Notes under the pieces: generated by a model
Databases searched by the model: none
Told to the model about the DNA's origin: nothing
Seen by the model: the letters and a program-made list of their open reading frames with translations, nothing else
Assembly: GCF_900107595.1 (NCBI RefSeq)
Contig: NZ_FNQF01000004.1
Span: 62,001 to 126,000 of the forward strand
Length of the DNA stretch: 64,000 nt
Reading direction: 5' to 3'
Source of the DNA: Psychroflexus halocasei
Lineage (GTDB): Bacteria; Bacteroidota; Bacteroidia; Flavobacteriales; Flavobacteriaceae
Translations under genes and position numbers: made by a program
Shown: piece by piece, positions 44,854-54,805 of the stretch
Layout: each line of letters opens with the position of its first letter
How positions within the stretch are numbered: position 1 is the first letter of the stretch

Positions 44854-46014
44854 TTAACTAAACCTATACAATGCATTTACTTTAGAGCTTGTATCTGGCA
44901 TTTGCGCTTTTGGAGTTAAGAAAACGTGGCCACCTTGTGACAAAACTTCCTTTGCAGCCCAATTCATCAAAGAATAATTATCAGCTTGTTGCTTGTCGTG
45001 CAAGATAGTTTTCATGTTATTTTTGTTGTAGTGTCCCCAAATATCGTTTTGGTTCTCTAAAAATAATGTATCAACCTTCCCTTGCTGAATTGCAGGAAGA
45101 ATATCTGTAATTGACGTACCTGTTTTCTCAGTTTTGTTATGTTTATTGAAAGCTTCAGCTTTATCATTTCTCTTTTTTCTTAATAATGGCTCAATGAGTC
45201 TCAAAGCTTTTTCATGTAAATCAAATAAATCTCCCTCAGAAGGATTTCCTGGCAAAACTTCTTCATAGAGGTTATTATAATTATTGGCATCTTTATAAAG
45301 TGGAAATAGATAATCTTGAGTTGCCACAATAAGAGGTGCTTTATCTCCAGTCAAAACGCTTTCTAAGCCTTTGTCTATCGCTCTAAAATATCTTGTTATT
45401 TCATCCTTTCTTTCATCACCGCCTCCACCACCGTGGCCATGGAAAATTGTTTTTTCTCCACCTGAATTCTGTGATCTAAAGCTCAAATGCTTCTCTTTAT
45501 AATCAAAACCAACACGTTCTTCAAGTCTTGATGGGATTAAATCTTCAACTTCAACCTCTCCAATTGTATATCGTGTTGCTTCATATAAAGTAACCTCTTG
45601 CAATTGAAGAGCGAGTATATAGAACCGTTCATCATCATTTAGCATTGGAACCAGTGGCTTGATATAGAATTCATTTGAAACATAGTGATAAGCTTCAAAA
45701 TTAACTGGAAGTGTAAATATTTTAAAGAAATTTTCTGAGGCAAAAACTGCTAATCCATCACTTTGATGTCGCCAAAAATTTGTGTCATCAATCAATTTCT
45801 GAATAGGGTCACTTATTTTACTAATCACATCTTTTGAAGCTTTCTGATTGACTAAGCCTTTCTCAACTTCCTTCAATTGAGATTTTAGATGAAGTTTATT
45901 TTTTTCATTTAAGACATTTTGACCAGCACGTTCTGTGGGTATAAAAATAGAAACACATGGCTCACCATGAATACTCAGCAGATTTTTAATATCACTTTTG
46001 TTTAACAAACTCAT
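44854..46014 (-). CDS. baeRF-type (bacterial archaeo-eukaryotic release factor-like) protein
   Basis: A 386-residue protein resembling the bacterial aeRF1 families: N-terminal CVSIFIPTERAG and KLHLKSQLKEVEKGL, a middle HLSFRSQNSGGEKTIFHG followed by a glycine run (GGGGGDER) where eukaryotic eRF1 carries GGQ, then ITRYFRAIDKGLESVL, APLIVATQDYLFPLY and, at the C-terminus, GGHVFLTPKAQMP. Predicted to act on ribosomes or tRNA; not experimentally assigned to my knowledge. ATG 46014 is used; an upstream start is less likely, as the added residues are not conserved-looking. Confidence 0.72.
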   Translation of the reverse strand: MSLLNKSDIKNLLSIHGEPCVSIFIPTERAGQNVLNEKNKLHLKSQLKEVEKGLVNQKASKDVISKISDPIQKLIDDTNFWRHQSDGLAVFASENFFKIFTLPVNFEAYHYVSNEFYIKPLVPMLNDDERFYILALQLQEVTLYEATRYTIGEVEVEDLIPSRLEERVGFDYKEKHLSFRSQNSGGEKTIFHGHGGGGGDERKDEITRYFRAIDKGLESVLTGDKAPLIVATQDYLFPLYKDANNYNNLYEEVLPGNPSEGDLFDLHEKALRLIEPLLRKKRNDKAEAFNKHNKTEKTGTSITDILPAIQQGKVDTLFLENQNDIWGHYNKNNMKTILHDKQQADNYSLMNWAAKEVLSQGGHVFLTPKAQMPDTSSKVNALYRFS

Positions 46015-46207
46015 AATTTCAATTTTTAAAGTTAATACCTTGAAGATAAAAGCTTTTAATGTAGAACTAAAATTCTTTAGCAATGCTTTAACGATAATCA
46101 CATAATTGTTGCTTCATATTTTATGAGTTATTAGATAGATACATTTTAATTTATTGTTAAACAAGGCACATATTCGCCATGTTACTAATAAATTGAAAGT
46201 AAAAAAC

Positions 46208-48196
46208 ATGAAACAACTTAACGTTACACAGAAACTCATCAAAGAACATTTAATTGAAGGTGAAATGGTTCCTGGTCAAGAAATTGGGATAAAAATAGAT
46301 CAGGCATTATTGCAAGACGCAACAGGAACATTGGTTCAATTAGAACTGGAAGCCATGGGTTTAGAAAAAGCTCAAACTGAAGTCGCCGTGCAATATGTTG
46401 ATCATAATCTTTTACAAACCGATTACAAAAATGCTGATGATCATCTTTTCTTACTATCAGCAGCTCAAAAATTTGGTTTATGGTACAGCCGCCCAGGAAA
46501 TGGTGTAAGTCATCCCGTACACATGGAAAGATTTGGCAAGCCTGGCAAAACGATGGTTGGTTCTGACAGCCACACACCAGCTGCAGGATCTTTAGGAATG
46601 CTAGCAATAGGAACTGGTGGTCTTGATGTTGCTGCTGCGATTGCTGGGCAACCTTACTATGTTAAAATGCCTGAGGTTTGGGGTGTTAAACTCACAGGTA
46701 AATTGCCAGATTGGGTTAGTGCAAAAGACGTTATTTTAGAAATGTTACGTCGCCATGACGTTAAAGGTGGTGTTGATAAAATTATTGAATACTATGGTGA
46801 TGGACTTCAACATCTCAGCGCAATGGACAGACATGTTATTGCCAATATGGGAGCTGAGCTTGGTGCAACGACAACAGTTTTCCCGAGTGACCATGAAACT
46901 AAAAGATTTTTAAAATCACAAAAAAGAGAAGATGATTGGAAGGAATTAAAAGCAGATGATGATGCAAAATATGATCTTCACGAAGAAATAATTCTTGATG
47001 ATTTAGTTCCTTTAATCGCGTTGCCTACAAGCCCAGGAAACGTTGTTCCTGTTAGTGAAGTCGCAGGCAAAGAAATCAGTCAAGTTGTTATTGGTTCATC
47101 TGCCAATCCAGGTTTAAGAGATTTCTGGATTGCAAGTGCAATTGTTGAAGATAAAGCAGTACATAACGATGTTTCATTTGATGTTAATCCTACTTCAAGA
47201 CAAATCATACAAAATATGATTGATAACAAAGCTTTCGGAAACCTCATAAAAGCTGGGGCTCGCTTTCATCAATCAGGTTGTATGGGTTGTATTGGTATGG
47301 GTCAAGCACCTGCTTCTGGTACGATAAGCTTAAGAACGATGCCTAGAAACTTCCCTGACAGGTCTGGAACTAAAGACGATCAAGTTCATCTTTGTAGTCC
47401 TGAAACTGCAGCTGCGTCAGCTTTAACAGGTAAAATTACAGACCCTAGAGATTTAGAAGATTTATATGGAATGACATATCCGAAATTTAAATATCCCGAA
47501 TTTCATATTATAAAGGACGACATGTTGGTTGCTCCTCCTGAAGATGGTTCGGACATTAAGTTAGAAAAAGGACCAAACATTAGTTCATTACCACATATCG
47601 ATCCTTTAAAAGATGCTTGTCAAGTTCCTGTTTTACTTAAAATGGGAGATAATATTTCTACCGATGAAATTTTAAAAGCTGGTGCTGATGTCCTTCCATT
47701 TAGAAGTAACCTCCCTGAAATAAGCAAGTTCTCATACACAGTGATCGATGATACTTTTTATGATCGCGCCATGAAAACGAAAGAAAGTCATGGTGGTCAT
47801 GTCGTTGTTGCAAAAGATAATTACGCACAAGGATCAAGCCGTGAGCATGCAGCTTTAGCTCCTAAATATCTTGGCCAAGTTGCTGTTATTGCAAATAGTT
47901 ATGCCAGAATTGCTTGGCAAAATTTAATCAATTTTGGTATTCTTCCACTTGAATTTTTAAATGTAGAAGATTACGATAAAATCGATCAAGGTGACGAAAT
48001 CATTTTGAAGAATTTACGTGAAAACGTTGAAAACAGAAATACAATTGAAGTCACTCTTAAAAAATCTGATGGATCTAAAGTCAGATTCCCAACGAAACAC
48101 AGTTTAAGCGACAGACAGATTCATATCCTGGTGAAAGGTGGAATTATCAATGATTTTAAAGAAAGAATTGAAGAAAATGATTTAGGTGAATCTTAA
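46208..48196 (+). CDS. aconitate hydratase, short (Aquifex-type) form
   Basis: About 662 residues, catalysing citrate-isocitrate interconversion in the TCA cycle with a 4Fe-4S cluster. The N-terminal SDSHTPAAGSLGMLAIGTGGLDVAAA, the cluster cysteines in SGCMGCIGMGQ and HLCSPETAAA, and the C-terminal swivel domain DNISTDEI, YAQGSSREHAAL and SYARIAWQNLINFGILPL are all intact. Shorter than the mitochondrial-type enzyme of about 750 residues. ATG 46208 is preferred over the ATG at 46154, whose added 18 residues look non-conserved. Confidence 0.92.
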   Translation: MKQLNVTQKLIKEHLIEGEMVPGQEIGIKIDQALLQDATGTLVQLELEAMGLEKAQTEVAVQYVDHNLLQTDYKNADDHLFLLSAAQKFGLWYSRPGNGVSHPVHMERFGKPGKTMVGSDSHTPAAGSLGMLAIGTGGLDVAAAIAGQPYYVKMPEVWGVKLTGKLPDWVSAKDVILEMLRRHDVKGGVDKIIEYYGDGLQHLSAMDRHVIANMGAELGATTTVFPSDHETKRFLKSQKREDDWKELKADDDAKYDLHEEIILDDLVPLIALPTSPGNVVPVSEVAGKEISQVVIGSSANPGLRDFWIASAIVEDKAVHNDVSFDVNPTSRQIIQNMIDNKAFGNLIKAGARFHQSGCMGCIGMGQAPASGTISLRTMPRNFPDRSGTKDDQVHLCSPETAAASALTGKITDPRDLEDLYGMTYPKFKYPEFHIIKDDMLVAPPEDGSDIKLEKGPNISSLPHIDPLKDACQVPVLLKMGDNISTDEILKAGADVLPFRSNLPEISKFSYTVIDDTFYDRAMKTKESHGGHVVVAKDNYAQGSSREHAALAPKYLGQVAVIANSYARIAWQNLINFGILPLEFLNVEDYDKIDQGDEIILKNLRENVENRNTIEVTLKKSDGSKVRFPTKHSLSDRQIHILVKGGIINDFKERIEENDLGES

Positions 48197-48226
48197 TTTA
48201 AAATAATTCAGTTTAGTTAAAACAAA

Positions 48227-48262
48227 AAAATGGCTTTAGAAATTAAACTCTAAAGCCATTTT
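48227..48262. terminator. bidirectional rho-independent terminator
   Basis: AAAATGGCTTTAGA and its exact complement with an 8-base loop between aconitase and the convergent prohibitin gene. Confidence 0.9.
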
Positions 48263-48284
48263 AGTTTGATTTTGAAACCTTAAA

Positions 48285-49103
48285 TTAATTGTTACCACCA
48301 AGAATTAATGGCATTCCATCATCTCCTGATCCAATAACAATCACTTTACTATTTGTAGATGTTGATAATTCAATAGTCGCTTGAATTCCTTTTTCTCTCA
48401 AAATTTTATCTGTCAATGAAGCACTCAAAATTTCGTTTGCACGTGCTTTACCTTCAGCTTCAATACGCTGTCTTTCTTTTTCTTTTTCAGCTTTTTCTAG
48501 ACGGTATTGATACTCTAAAGACTCTTGCTCTTGCTTCAGTTTACGCTCAATCGCTTGCTTAATTGTTGGCGGTAAAGAAACGTCTCTTACTAAGATACGG
48601 TTAACTTGAACAAACTGATCTTTCAACATTTGCTCAGACTCAACGTACATTTCTTCTTGAATTGATTCTCTTTTTTGTGCATATAATTCTTCAGGCTTAT
48701 AGCGTCCAACAACAGTTCTAGTTGCAGAACGAACCGCTGGGAGAATTAAACGTCTCAAGTAATCTTCACCTCTTTCTTTGTGTAATAAACCTAAACGATC
48801 ATAATCTGGCTCATACCAAATAGTCACATCAAGTTTGATGTCAAGACCATTTGATGATAAAACAACCATTTTCTCATCGATAGATTGCTGTCTTACTTCA
48901 TAAACAAAAACATCATTCCAGGGTGCAACTAAGTGAAAACCCTCTCCTAAAGCTGGTTCGTCAGTCACAACTCCGCCTCCAAAACGTTTAAATAAAACGC
49001 CAGCTTCACCTGAGTTGATGTTAACTGTTGAATTTGAAATAAAAATAATGACAATAATAATCGCAATAACAATGGGAATGATTGACTTGGGTAATTTTTC
49101 CAT
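48285..49103 (-). CDS. prohibitin/SPFH family membrane protein
   Basis: A 272-residue SPFH protein. One N-terminal membrane helix (about 8-25) followed by the SPFH domain (STVNINSGEAGVLFKRFGGGVV, GEGFHLVAPWNDVFVYEVRQQS) and a long charged coiled coil (about 175-235, EKEKERQRIEAEGKARANEI), ending in a glycine-rich tail. Forms large membrane rings that scaffold proteases in other bacteria (family). 30 bases after the VWA gene; probably co-transcribed. Confidence 0.9.
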   Translation of the reverse strand: MEKLPKSIIPIVIAIIIVIIFISNSTVNINSGEAGVLFKRFGGGVVTDEPALGEGFHLVAPWNDVFVYEVRQQSIDEKMVVLSSNGLDIKLDVTIWYEPDYDRLGLLHKERGEDYLRRLILPAVRSATRTVVGRYKPEELYAQKRESIQEEMYVESEQMLKDQFVQVNRILVRDVSLPPTIKQAIERKLKQEQESLEYQYRLEKAEKEKERQRIEAEGKARANEILSASLTDKILREKGIQATIELSTSTNSKVIVIGSGDDGMPLILGGNN

Positions 49104-49133
49104 ACGTGGATTTTTAAAATTTAGTTTTGATTT

Positions 49134-51143
49134 TTAGATTAATCCGAGATATTTTCGGAAGAACCATTCTATTGATAATAAAAAGACTAATATAATTAAT
49201 AAATACTTAATTTCAATTAAGCTAACGGATTTTGTCTGCTGACTTTCCACATTATAAAATTGATCTGAATTTAATAAAGTTTGTATCAATTTTTCATGCT
49301 TATCAACAGGATAAAGATGAGCTTCATCAAATGCATTTTTCAATGAATTGATATCTGCATTTTTTGAAGTTTTTTCAGGATTATAAGCTAATATTTGAAA
49401 ACGAATTTCTTTTGAAAAACTACCAACAGTCAAATTAGCTTGATACTCTCCAGGTGCTAGTTGTGAAATATTCGATGTGTATTCTTGATTCTTAAGCAGC
49501 ATTTGGCTTGTAAAAACTTCATCTGTTTCACTGTTTTTAATTTGTAATTCTAAATCAGCATTAGAATCAAATTTAAAGTTTGCATCATAATATTTTGCTT
49601 TGATTTCATTTTCTAAACCTTGATTATAAAAGCTTTCACTCGTAAGTGATAAGCGCTCTTTAGGTTCATTTGATGCTAAAAATTGAATATGCTGATTGAT
49701 AAATGTATTGAATTTCTCAAAATCTGAATTATTCCGATATGATTTTGCCTTCCACTTCCAAATGTTTTCAGCACCAAAAACACTGCGCTTATACTCCCCT
49801 TTTTGAATAACAAAAAACAATGGAGAATCTGTTATAGTATTTTGAATTTTACTCATTAAAATATTTTCAGATTGGTCTGTCACTTGAAGATTGCTAAAGT
49901 CCGATTTTAAGGGTGGGAAACTTTCAAAATTTAAATCTTCAAATTGATACAAAGAAAAATCTGAATTAAGTTTGCCAAAATAATCTTCATCAACACCAGA
50001 AGCAGATTTTCTAAAGCCTAAATCTAAAGAGTTTATCAAACTATAGTCTGTTGATGTACCTAAAAACAACATAAAATTAGATTCATTTTGAATTACTTTC
50101 TTGAAAAGTGAATTTGCTCCAGCTTGAGGTTGATAAAAAATAAACAAATTAACATCTTCGAGCGAAGAAATTTCAGATGTTGATTTAATTTGAACTTCAT
50201 TTTGTTCATTAGACTCAATTGAGGATTTTAAGGCTCCGATATCAGGGTGAATAAAATCAGAAACAATCACGATTTTGTAACGATTATCAATGACATCAAT
50301 TCCAAACAGTCTTTGGTTATTTGATATATTATTTTCCTCAGATAGGCTTTCTATTTCAACTTTATAGCTTTGACTTCCAACTTGATTAGCATTTACATAA
50401 AAGGTATGAGAAAGAGCTGAATTGACTTTAAACTCTAAAACTTTAGATTTAATTCTCTTATCATTTTGATAGAGAATCAGTTTTTTGCTAACGGATTGAT
50501 CTCCTTTATAATTGACAAAAACTTCAATCGGAAAATTGTTGTTCAAAAAGGCAAATTGATTAACATTCAACATTTCGATTGATAAATCAGGATGTTGTAC
50601 AGTATCACCCACAACCAAAGCGAAATTTTGTTTAGAATTAGATTTTTTTAATTGATAAGCATAATTAACACCAACAGTTTGACGACCATCTGAGAGTAAA
50701 ACAAAAGCTGTATTTTCTTGATCATCTGATTGATAAAAATCAATAACACTCGAGATATCTGTTTGTTGTCCTGTAAAAGTTAAACGATCTAGAATATCAA
50801 CTTCCTGGCTAAATTTGATCATATTCAAATCAAATTTATCATTGAGTTCTTTATGATTTTCAAAATTATTTAAAGCTGATTTCACCTGAGTTGTATCACC
50901 TAAATGAGCAATAGACTGCGAATCGTCAATCGCTAAAAGCAACTGAGGTTTTTCTGTAAAAACACTTTTATTTTCAGCCGTGAGATCAATTATGATAAGA
51001 CCTATAATAAAAAAAGACAAAAACCTAAAGATGGCAAGCATCCATTTGTTTTTGTCTTTTAAATATTTTTGATATAAAAAATAGCTTAGACCAACAGATA
51101 GTATGAAGTTAATAACAATCAATAAAATCGTTTGGCCAGACAT
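49134..51143 (-). CDS. VWA domain-containing membrane protein
   Basis: A 669-residue protein. Two N-terminal membrane helices (residues about 5-22 and 35-55), a von Willebrand A-like domain with an MIDAS-like DDSQSI near residue 73 and TDISSV and LLSDGRQT further on, a long beta-rich extracytoplasmic region, and a last membrane helix (about 645-662) before the C-terminus. Resembles the large BatA/aerotolerance-like VWA proteins of Bacteroidota. Function unknown. It starts 4 bases after fabG ends, so it belongs to the fabG transcript. Confidence 0.75.
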   Translation of the reverse strand: MSGQTILLIVINFILSVGLSYFLYQKYLKDKNKWMLAIFRFLSFFIIGLIIIDLTAENKSVFTEKPQLLLAIDDSQSIAHLGDTTQVKSALNNFENHKELNDKFDLNMIKFSQEVDILDRLTFTGQQTDISSVIDFYQSDDQENTAFVLLSDGRQTVGVNYAYQLKKSNSKQNFALVVGDTVQHPDLSIEMLNVNQFAFLNNNFPIEVFVNYKGDQSVSKKLILYQNDKRIKSKVLEFKVNSALSHTFYVNANQVGSQSYKVEIESLSEENNISNNQRLFGIDVIDNRYKIVIVSDFIHPDIGALKSSIESNEQNEVQIKSTSEISSLEDVNLFIFYQPQAGANSLFKKVIQNESNFMLFLGTSTDYSLINSLDLGFRKSASGVDEDYFGKLNSDFSLYQFEDLNFESFPPLKSDFSNLQVTDQSENILMSKIQNTITDSPLFFVIQKGEYKRSVFGAENIWKWKAKSYRNNSDFEKFNTFINQHIQFLASNEPKERLSLTSESFYNQGLENEIKAKYYDANFKFDSNADLELQIKNSETDEVFTSQMLLKNQEYTSNISQLAPGEYQANLTVGSFSKEIRFQILAYNPEKTSKNADINSLKNAFDEAHLYPVDKHEKLIQTLLNSDQFYNVESQQTKSVSLIEIKYLLIILVFLLSIEWFFRKYLGLI

Positions 51144-51147
51144 ATTT

Positions 51148-51894
51148 TTAAGTTAGCATTCCACCATCAACACTTAATGTTTGACCTGTAATATAAGCAC
51201 TCATATCACTTGCTAGAAAAACACAAGCATTTGCAATATCTTCAGGAGTTCCACCACGTTTTAAAGGAATACTATCTCTCCATCCTTGAACGGTATTTTC
51301 ATCAAGCTTTTCTGTCATTTCAGTTTCGATAAAGCCAGGAGCAATCACGTTAGAGCGAATATTTCTAGAACCTAACTCTAGAGCAACTGATTTAGAAAAA
51401 CCAATGATTCCTGCTTTAGAGGCAGAGTAGTTTGATTGTCCTGCATTTCCTTTAATCCCAACAACAGAACTCATGTTAATAATGCTTCCTTTACGTTGCT
51501 TTAGCATTGGACGTAAAACAGCTTTAGTTAGATTAAAAACGGAGTTAAGGTTAACTTTAATCACTTTATCAAAGTCTTCTTCACTCATTCTCATCAATAA
51601 ATTGTCTTTTGTGATTCCTGCATTATTGACCAAAGCATCAATTTGACCAAAATCTTCAAGAACAAGCTTTGCTAATTCTTGTGCTTTATCAAAATCGGCA
51701 GCATCTGATTGATAAGCTTTAGCTTTCACACCAAAACCCTCAAGTTCCTTAACCAATTCTTCTGCAGCTTGCGTTGAAGAATTATAAGTAAAGGCAACAT
51801 TTGCACCATGTTTAGCAAAGGTTGTCGCTATACCACGGCCTATACCTCTACTTCCTCCAGTAATAATAACATTTTGATCTTGTAACAATTTCAT
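51148..51894 (-). CDS. fabG: 3-oxoacyl-[ACP] reductase
   Basis: A 248-residue SDR, the ketoreduction step of fatty-acid elongation. Motifs: TGGSRGIGRGIATTFA, NNAGITKDNLLMRM, INMSSVVGIKGNAGQSNYSASKAG with the catalytic Ser/Tyr/Lys, and the FabG-typical ENTVQGWRDSIPLKRGGTPEDIA and SAYITGQTLSVDGGM ends. Separated from sucD upstream by a terminator. Confidence 0.94.
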   Translation of the reverse strand: MKLLQDQNVIITGGSRGIGRGIATTFAKHGANVAFTYNSSTQAAEELVKELEGFGVKAKAYQSDAADFDKAQELAKLVLEDFGQIDALVNNAGITKDNLLMRMSEEDFDKVIKVNLNSVFNLTKAVLRPMLKQRKGSIINMSSVVGIKGNAGQSNYSASKAGIIGFSKSVALELGSRNIRSNVIAPGFIETEMTEKLDENTVQGWRDSIPLKRGGTPEDIANACVFLASDMSAYITGQTLSVDGGMLT

Positions 51895-51906
51895 GAGATA
51901 ATATTT

Positions 51907-51951
51907 TTAAGTAAAAAAACAAACCTCTTTAAGGAATGCTCAAAGAGGTTT
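51907..51951 (-). terminator. terminator after sucD
   Basis: AAACCTCTTT and AAAGAGGTTT (51921-51930, 51942-51951) with an 11-base loop; on the minus strand a T-run follows. Lies between sucD and fabG. Confidence 0.85.
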
Positions 51952-51968
51952 AAATATTTTTGAGAAAA

Positions 51969-52841
51969 TTAGCCAATCACCTCAGCAACTTTCTTTCCTA
52001 TTTCAGCAGGAGAATCAACAACATGAATTCCACTGTCTTTTAAAATTTTCTTTTTAGCTTGTGCAGTATCTTCACTACCACCTACAATAGCTCCAGCATG
52101 ACCCATTGTACGTCCTGCTGGTGCAGTTTCACCAGCGATAAAGCCAACAACTGGTTTTTTGCTACCGCTTTCTTTATACCATTGAGCCGCTTCAGCTTCA
52201 AGTTGTCCACCGATTTCACCGATCATCACAACGCATTCAGTTTCTGGATCGTTAACAAGTAACTCAACAGCATCTTTAGTTGTTGTGCCAATAATTGGGT
52301 CACCGCCGATACCAATAGCAGTTGTAATTCCTAATCCTTGCTTAACAACCTGATCAGCAGCCTCATAAGTTAATGTTCCTGACTTAGAAACGATACCTAC
52401 TTTTCCTTTTTTGAAAACAAAGCCTGGCATGATACCAACTTTAGCTTCTTCTGGTGTAATCACACCTGGACAGTTAGGACCTATTAAACGGCAATCTCTA
52501 TTTTGAATATAGTTAGAAACTTTAATCATATCAGCAACAGGAATACCTTCCGTAATTGTGATAATGACTTTAATACCGGCATCTGCAGCTTCCATAATTG
52601 CATCACCAGCAAATGCAGGCGGTACAAAAATGATTGTTGTATCTGCTCCGGCTTTTTCAACAGCATCAGAGACGGTGTTGAAAACAGGTTTCCCTAAATG
52701 TTCGGTTCCTCCTTTCCCTGGTGTTACACCACCAACGATATTTGTGCCGTAGTCAATCATTTGCTCAGCATGGAAAGTTCCTTCACTTCCTGTGAAACCT
52801 TGTACAATAATTTTTGAATTTTTATCTACTAAAACGCTCAT
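51969..52841 (-). CDS. sucD: succinate--CoA ligase (ADP-forming) subunit alpha
   Basis: A 290-residue TCA-cycle enzyme subunit. N-terminal CoA-binding domain [19 protein letters not shown] and [15 protein letters not shown], and the phosphohistidine in [11 protein letters not shown] (about residue 246). No sucC lies in the window; the beta subunit must be elsewhere, as is common in Flavobacteriia. It has its own -7 element, and its transcript is bounded by a terminator. Confidence 0.96.
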   Translation of the reverse strand: MSVLVDKNSKIIVQGFTGSEGTFHAEQMIDYGTNIVGGVTPGKGGTEHLGKPVFNTVSDAVEKAGADTTIIFVPPAFAGDAIMEAADAGIKVIITITEGIPVADMIKVSNYIQNRDCRLIGPNCPGVITPEEAKVGIMPGFVFKKGKVGIVSKSGTLTYEAADQVVKQGLGITTAIGIGGDPIIGTTTKDAVELLVNDPETECVVMIGEIGGQLEAEAAQWYKESGSKKPVVGFIAGETAPAGRTMGHAGAIVGGSEDTAQAKKKILKDSGIHVVDSPAEIGKKVAEVIG

Positions 52842-52863
52842 AACGGTGTTATATTTTTATCAA

Positions 52864-52871
52864 CAAATGTA
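52864..52871 (-). promoter_or_regulatory. putative -7 element of sucD
   Basis: TACATTTG on the minus strand, 22 bases before the sucD ATG; no well-spaced -33 TTG. Confidence 0.5.
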
Positions 52872-52925
52872 ATTTATTCAATCGAAGATTAAAAGTTTTA
52901 TCAGCTTAAAATCCCAATGATTTTA

Positions 52926-53297
52926 TTAAGCATCATCAGCTGCAATGCTCATCATTTCAGCTTTGATGATTTGACTTGATTCAATTTCGAAGATCGCCAT
53001 AAAATGAGCGAGTTCTATTAAGTCTTCAGATTCAATAGTTTCTACAAAATAAGTGAAGTTTGTCACTACTTTTTCTTCAGCTTCTAAAAGCCGTGAAAAT
53101 TGAGCCGTCATGTTTAAAAAAGTTTTCCCCATTTCTAAAGTTATCTTTTTAAAACCTTCTCTATCAAGTTTAATTTGGCCTTCGTGGCTATGCCATTCAA
53201 TAATGGCGTTTTCATTAAAGTACTTATCAATGAGATCTAGATTTTTATAAAAATCTGATTCTAAAAATTCAGCAATAAGCTCCTTGTTCTTTGACAC
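52926..53297 (-). CDS. NTF2-like (SnoaL-type) protein
   Basis: A 123-residue protein with the NTF2-like cone fold pattern: helical start IAEFLESDFYKNLDLIDKYF, then NENAIIEWHSHEGQI and four beta strands (VTNFTYFVETI, IELAHFMAIFEIESSQIIKAEMMS). Possibly an enzyme or binding protein; no active-site residues can be assigned. Its start overlaps the stop of the second lpxD by one base, so it is translated from the same transcript. Confidence 0.8.
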   Translation of the reverse strand: MSKNKELIAEFLESDFYKNLDLIDKYFNENAIIEWHSHEGQIKLDREGFKKITLEMGKTFLNMTAQFSRLLEAEEKVVTNFTYFVETIESEDLIELAHFMAIFEIESSQIIKAEMMSIAADDA

Positions 53298-54226
53298 TAT
53301 TTTAATTTTTTATAGATTTCTGGTAATTTTGAGATGTACACCATCTCTTTATATTTTTTTCTTGCTTCTTCAGCAGGCGTTCCAAAATAAGTTTTCCCGC
53401 CTTCTAAATCTTTTGAAACTCCTGTTTGTGCTAATAAAATTGCTTTTTTTCCAATATGCAAACCACTGGCTAAACCAACTTGTCCCCAAATGGTAACTTC
53501 ATCTTCAATGACACAACAACCTGCGATACCAGCTTGAGATGCAATCAAACATTTTTTGCCGATAAAAGTATCGTGTGCAATTTGAACATGATTATCAATT
53601 TTGGTTCCTTCACTGATAAAAGTTTCACCAGAAACGCCTCTATCAATTGTAGCGGCAGCACCAATCTCAACATTGTTTTGGATAACAACTTTTCCGCCAG
53701 AGATGAGTTTATCAAAACCTTCAGGTCTGTTTTTATAGTAAAAAGCATCCGCTCCTATAACAGCTCCTGCATGGATTGTTACATTGTCTCCAATTTCAGT
53801 ATGGTCGTATATTGTGACGTTTGGATGAATCAAACAATTTTGACCAATTTTAACATGATTGCCAATAAAAACACCTGGTTGTAAAATTGTAGAATCATGT
53901 ATTTCTGCTGATTCAGAAATATTTTGAGTTGCTTTTTCGAAAGGTTTAAAAAAGTGTGTTAGTTTATTAAAATCTCGAAATGGATCGTCTGAAACTAAAA
54001 GCGCCTTCCCTTCTGGGCAATCTACTTTTTTATTGATTAAAATTACACTTGCCTTTGATCGCAAAGCTTTATCGTAATATTTAGGATGGTCAACAAAGAC
54101 TATATCACCCTTCTCGACAACATGAATTTCATTAGCGCCTAAAACTTCGTAGTTTTCATCACCAACAAAATCTGCGTCAATTAAATCTGCAATCGTTTTT
54201 AAAGCGTAAGGTTTAGGAAATTTCAT
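53297..54226 (-). CDS. second LpxD-like acyltransferase
   Basis: A 309-residue left-handed beta-helix protein, homologous to LpxD: N-terminal binding domain and hexapeptide repeats ([LIV]-G-x4), HAGAVIGADAF, AATIDRGVSG and the presumed catalytic His in IDNHVQIAHDTFIG. Residues after GAD differ from LpxD (AFYY instead of GFGF), so acceptor or acyl chain may differ. Sits 6 bases after efp in the lpx cluster; a second LpxD here is usual in Bacteroidota. Confidence 0.85.
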   Translation of the reverse strand: MKFPKPYALKTIADLIDADFVGDENYEVLGANEIHVVEKGDIVFVDHPKYYDKALRSKASVILINKKVDCPEGKALLVSDDPFRDFNKLTHFFKPFEKATQNISESAEIHDSTILQPGVFIGNHVKIGQNCLIHPNVTIYDHTEIGDNVTIHAGAVIGADAFYYKNRPEGFDKLISGGKVVIQNNVEIGAAATIDRGVSGETFISEGTKIDNHVQIAHDTFIGKKCLIASQAGIAGCCVIEDEVTIWGQVGLASGLHIGKKAILLAQTGVSKDLEGGKTYFGTPAEEARKKYKEMVYISKLPEIYKKLK

Positions 54227-54232
54227 AAAAAC

Positions 54233-54796
54233 TTACTTAACGCGTTCTTTGTAATGTCCTTTTTCTGTTTCTATCTTAATCATGTCACCTTCATTGACAA
54301 AAAGAGGAACATTGACGCTAGCTCCTGTTTCTACAGTTGCAGGTTTAGTTGCATTTGTTGCCGTATTTCCTTTAACACCTGGTTCAGTGTGAGTAACTTC
54401 CAGTTCAACATGTGGAGGCATTTCAACAGATAAAGGTGCATCATCTTCGGTATTAATCAAGATTGTCACAACCTCACCTTCTTTTAATAAACCTGGCATA
54501 TCCAATGCAGCTTCTACTAAACGAATCTGCGTATAATCATCAGTATGCATAAAGTGATAAAACTCACCTTCTTTATATAAAAATTGATATTTGTGAGTTT
54601 CAACTCTTACCTCATCAATTTTATGTCCTGCTGAAAAAGTATTATCAAGTGTCTTTCCTGTGGTTACACTTTTTAGTTTCGTTCTGACGAAAGCTGGACC
54701 TTTTCCTGGTTTTACGTGTAAAAATTCAACGACTTTATAAATGTCATGGTTGTATTTAATACATAAACCATTTCTGATATCACTTGTTGTAGCCAT
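54233..54796 (-). CDS. efp: elongation factor P
   Basis: A 187-residue translation factor that relieves stalling at polyproline. The KOW-like N-terminal domain has the modifiable loop VKPGKGPAF with Lys32 at the tip, then the two OB-like domains; GHYKERVK ends the protein. Lysine, rather than arginine, at the tip, without a nearby epmA/earP/ymfI-type modifier, leaves its modification open. Placed between lpxA and the second lpxD. Confidence 0.96.
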   Translation of the reverse strand: MATTSDIRNGLCIKYNHDIYKVVEFLHVKPGKGPAFVRTKLKSVTTGKTLDNTFSAGHKIDEVRVETHKYQFLYKEGEFYHFMHTDDYTQIRLVEAALDMPGLLKEGEVVTILINTEDDAPLSVEMPPHVELEVTHTEPGVKGNTATNATKPATVETGASVNVPLFVNEGDMIKIETEKGHYKERVK

Positions 54797-54805
54797 AATA
54801 TTGTA

